A stretch of DNA of 64,000 nt, taken from assembly GCF_014651375.1 (NCBI RefSeq), contig NZ_BMWT01000004.1, positions 62,001 to 126,000 of the forward strand. The letters run 5' to 3'. The DNA comes from Tateyamaria omphalii. Its GTDB lineage: Bacteria > Pseudomonadota > Alphaproteobacteria > Rhodobacterales > Rhodobacteraceae. Made by a program: the position numbers and the translations under genes. The notes under the pieces were generated by a model that was not told where the DNA came from, did no database searches, and saw only the letters and a list, made by a program, of their open reading frames with translations. This document shows, piece by piece, positions 62,881 to 64,000 of the stretch; the stretch's first letter is position 1; each line of letters begins with the position of its first letter.

Positions 62881-63944
62881 GTCATTCCCTCGATGGCCGC
62901 GCGCAGTGTTCCAGCGGCAGCGGGCAGAAGATGGTGCTCTCCAATTTGCGTGCGGGCCTGAGCGCCCAAGGTTTCCATCGTTGCCCGATTGGTCAGCATA
63001 TCAGTCAACCGTGCGGCCATCGCATGTGGTCCCTCCGCGACGGCGGGTTGCATCCCGGCCACCACGTCGCGCACCCCCGGTCGGTCCTGGGCGACAACAG
63101 GCAATCCAGCCGCCTGCGCTTCCAGATAGGCATAGCCGAACGCTTCGTTCACGCCGGGCCAGAATAGCAGGCGGGCCTGTTCATATTGCAATTGCAATGC
63201 CTCTGCTGGAAGCGCCCCCAACATCCGCACACGCGCGCCACACGGGGCCATCAGGGTCGCAACCTCGGCTTCGGCCGGGCCGTCGCCCGCGATGTCCAGG
63301 TGCCAGTCCAGCGCAGGATCCAGCAGCGCCAGCGTGTCAGCGATCAGCTTGTAGGATCCCAACTTATCTCCGGCACGCATCATCCCAACGCTCAGCATGG
63401 CACCGGAATAGTCCGATTGCGCGGGCAATTCCTTGCGATCAAGGAACGGGCGCAGATGGGTCAGAACCTGACCAGCCGGTGCATCGCGGCGCAGCGTTTC
63501 CGCATCACGGGCTGTCACGTAGAAGATGGTATGGGCCTGATCGCTGGCAGCTTCCGCCGCCTGGGCAAAGCGGGCCCATGGTCCAGTCAGCCGTTTGCGT
63601 GCGCGTGTACTTTCAACCTGCACATATGGAATGCCCAAGGCCCGGGCAACCGGTGGGCCAATCAAATCCGGGGCCTTGTAATAGTTGTGATAGGTCAGCC
63701 AGCATTGCCAGGTTCCGGCATCGGGACCGGAGAGGATGCGCGCAACTTCCTTCTTTGCCTGCGCGGCCAGATCGGTCTGCAATGCGGTGTCACCCACGCG
63801 GTCATAGATCCGCAAGTCCGAGGCGACAGTCGCCACAAATCCGGCATGCTTCAGTGCCGTCATCAACGCGCGCGCCATGGTGCGGTCACCTGACGGCACC
63901 GGATGATCAGGTGCCTTCAGCGGTGCATAGAAAGCGACAGTCAC
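62877..63944 (-). CDS. GT4-family glycosyltransferase
   Basis: A 355-residue GT-B protein. The C-terminal lobe has LSVGMMRAGDKLGSYKLI (about 184-201), LDIAGDGPAEAEV (about 218-230) and the donor-binding ARLLFWPGVNEAFGYAYLEAQAAGLPVVA (a region at about 254-282), with the EAFGYAYLEA form of the EX7E motif. It probably adds a hexose or similar sugar in the cytosol. The start is a GTG overlapping the stop of a gene cut by the window edge (GTGA). It is translationally coupled to the histidine phosphatase gene. Confidence 0.87.
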   Translation of the reverse strand: MTVAFYAPLKAPDHPVPSGDRTMARALMTALKHAGFVATVASDLRIYDRVGDTALQTDLAAQAKKEVARILSGPDAGTWQCWLTYHNYYKAPDLIGPPVARALGIPYVQVESTRARKRLTGPWARFAQAAEAASDQAHTIFYVTARDAETLRRDAPAGQVLTHLRPFLDRKELPAQSDYSGAMLSVGMMRAGDKLGSYKLIADTLALLDPALDWHLDIAGDGPAEAEVATLMAPCGARVRMLGALPAEALQLQYEQARLLFWPGVNEAFGYAYLEAQAAGLPVVAQDRPGVRDVVAGMQPAVAEGPHAMAARLTDMLTNRATMETLGAQARTQIGEHHLLPAAAGTLRAAIEGMT

Positions 63945-64000
63945 GCAGCGCCCATGATGGCGCGCAAGCGCCGGGCAAGATGTGCGATGCCGGGCTGCAT
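63941..64000 (-). CDS. C-terminal end of a gene cut by the window edge
   Basis: The last 19 codons and TGA stop of a frame that enters from beyond 64000: it ends HLARRLRAIMGAA. The stop overlaps the GTG of the GT4 gene by four bases, as do all other junctions in this operon, which supports that this is a real gene and the upstream member of the operon. The family cannot be told from so little. Confidence 0.5.
   Translation of the reverse strand: MQPGIAHLARRLRAIMGAA

Overview
The window is a GC-rich stretch of an alphaproteobacterial chromosome, most likely Rhodobacterales (Roseobacter group). This rests on the gene set: a class I lysyl-tRNA synthetase, UPF0262 next to hisD, the FemAB-like DUF482 protein, a GT14 protein of the kind usual in this order, several short roseobacter-type lipoproteins and a glycine riboswitch in front of a dadA-like oxidase. 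No rRNA, tRNA, insertion sequence, prophage or CRISPR array was seen. The taxonomic call is inference from protein families, not from a marker gene.

Layout. 1-10.5 kb: an rlmL-type methyltransferase fragment, a divergent GT14/sulfotransferase pair, a PepSY membrane protein, an SGNH lipoprotein, smpB, sseA, an aminotransferase, and a YiiX-like protein that has lost its catalytic Cys and His. 10.5-22.5 kb: a 39-residue lipoprotein gene, glnK-amtB, a class A PBP, mlaA-mlaC, an orphan type I secretion ABC/HlyD pair, and the tightly packed run ridA-GDPD-FemAB-phhB. 22.5-32 kb: a peroxiredoxin, a ferredoxin-reductase-like flavoprotein with rsmD, map, sfsA, a coupled MoaB-like/GNAT/AhpD/OmpA run, and lysK. 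32-44.5 kb: a DEAD-box helicase, a GH64-like protein with no signal peptide, a serine hydrolase, a membrane AraC regulator, a tandem glycine riboswitch with dadA, dacB, nadD, a MOSC protein and a DUF900 lipoprotein. 44.5-52.6 kb: ettA, an AT-richer DUF4145 gene, cutA, then hisD-UPF0262-phosphatase-NTF2-GNAT. 52.6-64 kb: a repeat-rich stretch holding an entericidin gene, lepA between two compositionally unusual genes, a cluster of DnaA-box-like sequences, a PA14 protein, and a six-gene operon for glycan or glycolipid synthesis whose genes all overlap and which runs off the right edge.

Most notable non-coding structure. (1) A family of intergenic palindromes with fixed ends (GTAAGG and CCCCGC) and variable but always self-complementary arms; at several loci it supplies the stop codon of the neighbouring gene. 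(2) A second family of about 75 bp double-hairpin units at 52.7-53.4 kb. (3) A promoter with a dyad in its spacer in front of the entericidin gene. (4) A phased array of AAAATRCGCAG motifs downstream of amtB. (5) Four DnaA-box-like nonamers at 11, 11 and 24 bp intervals. All were read by eye; no alignment or database search was run.
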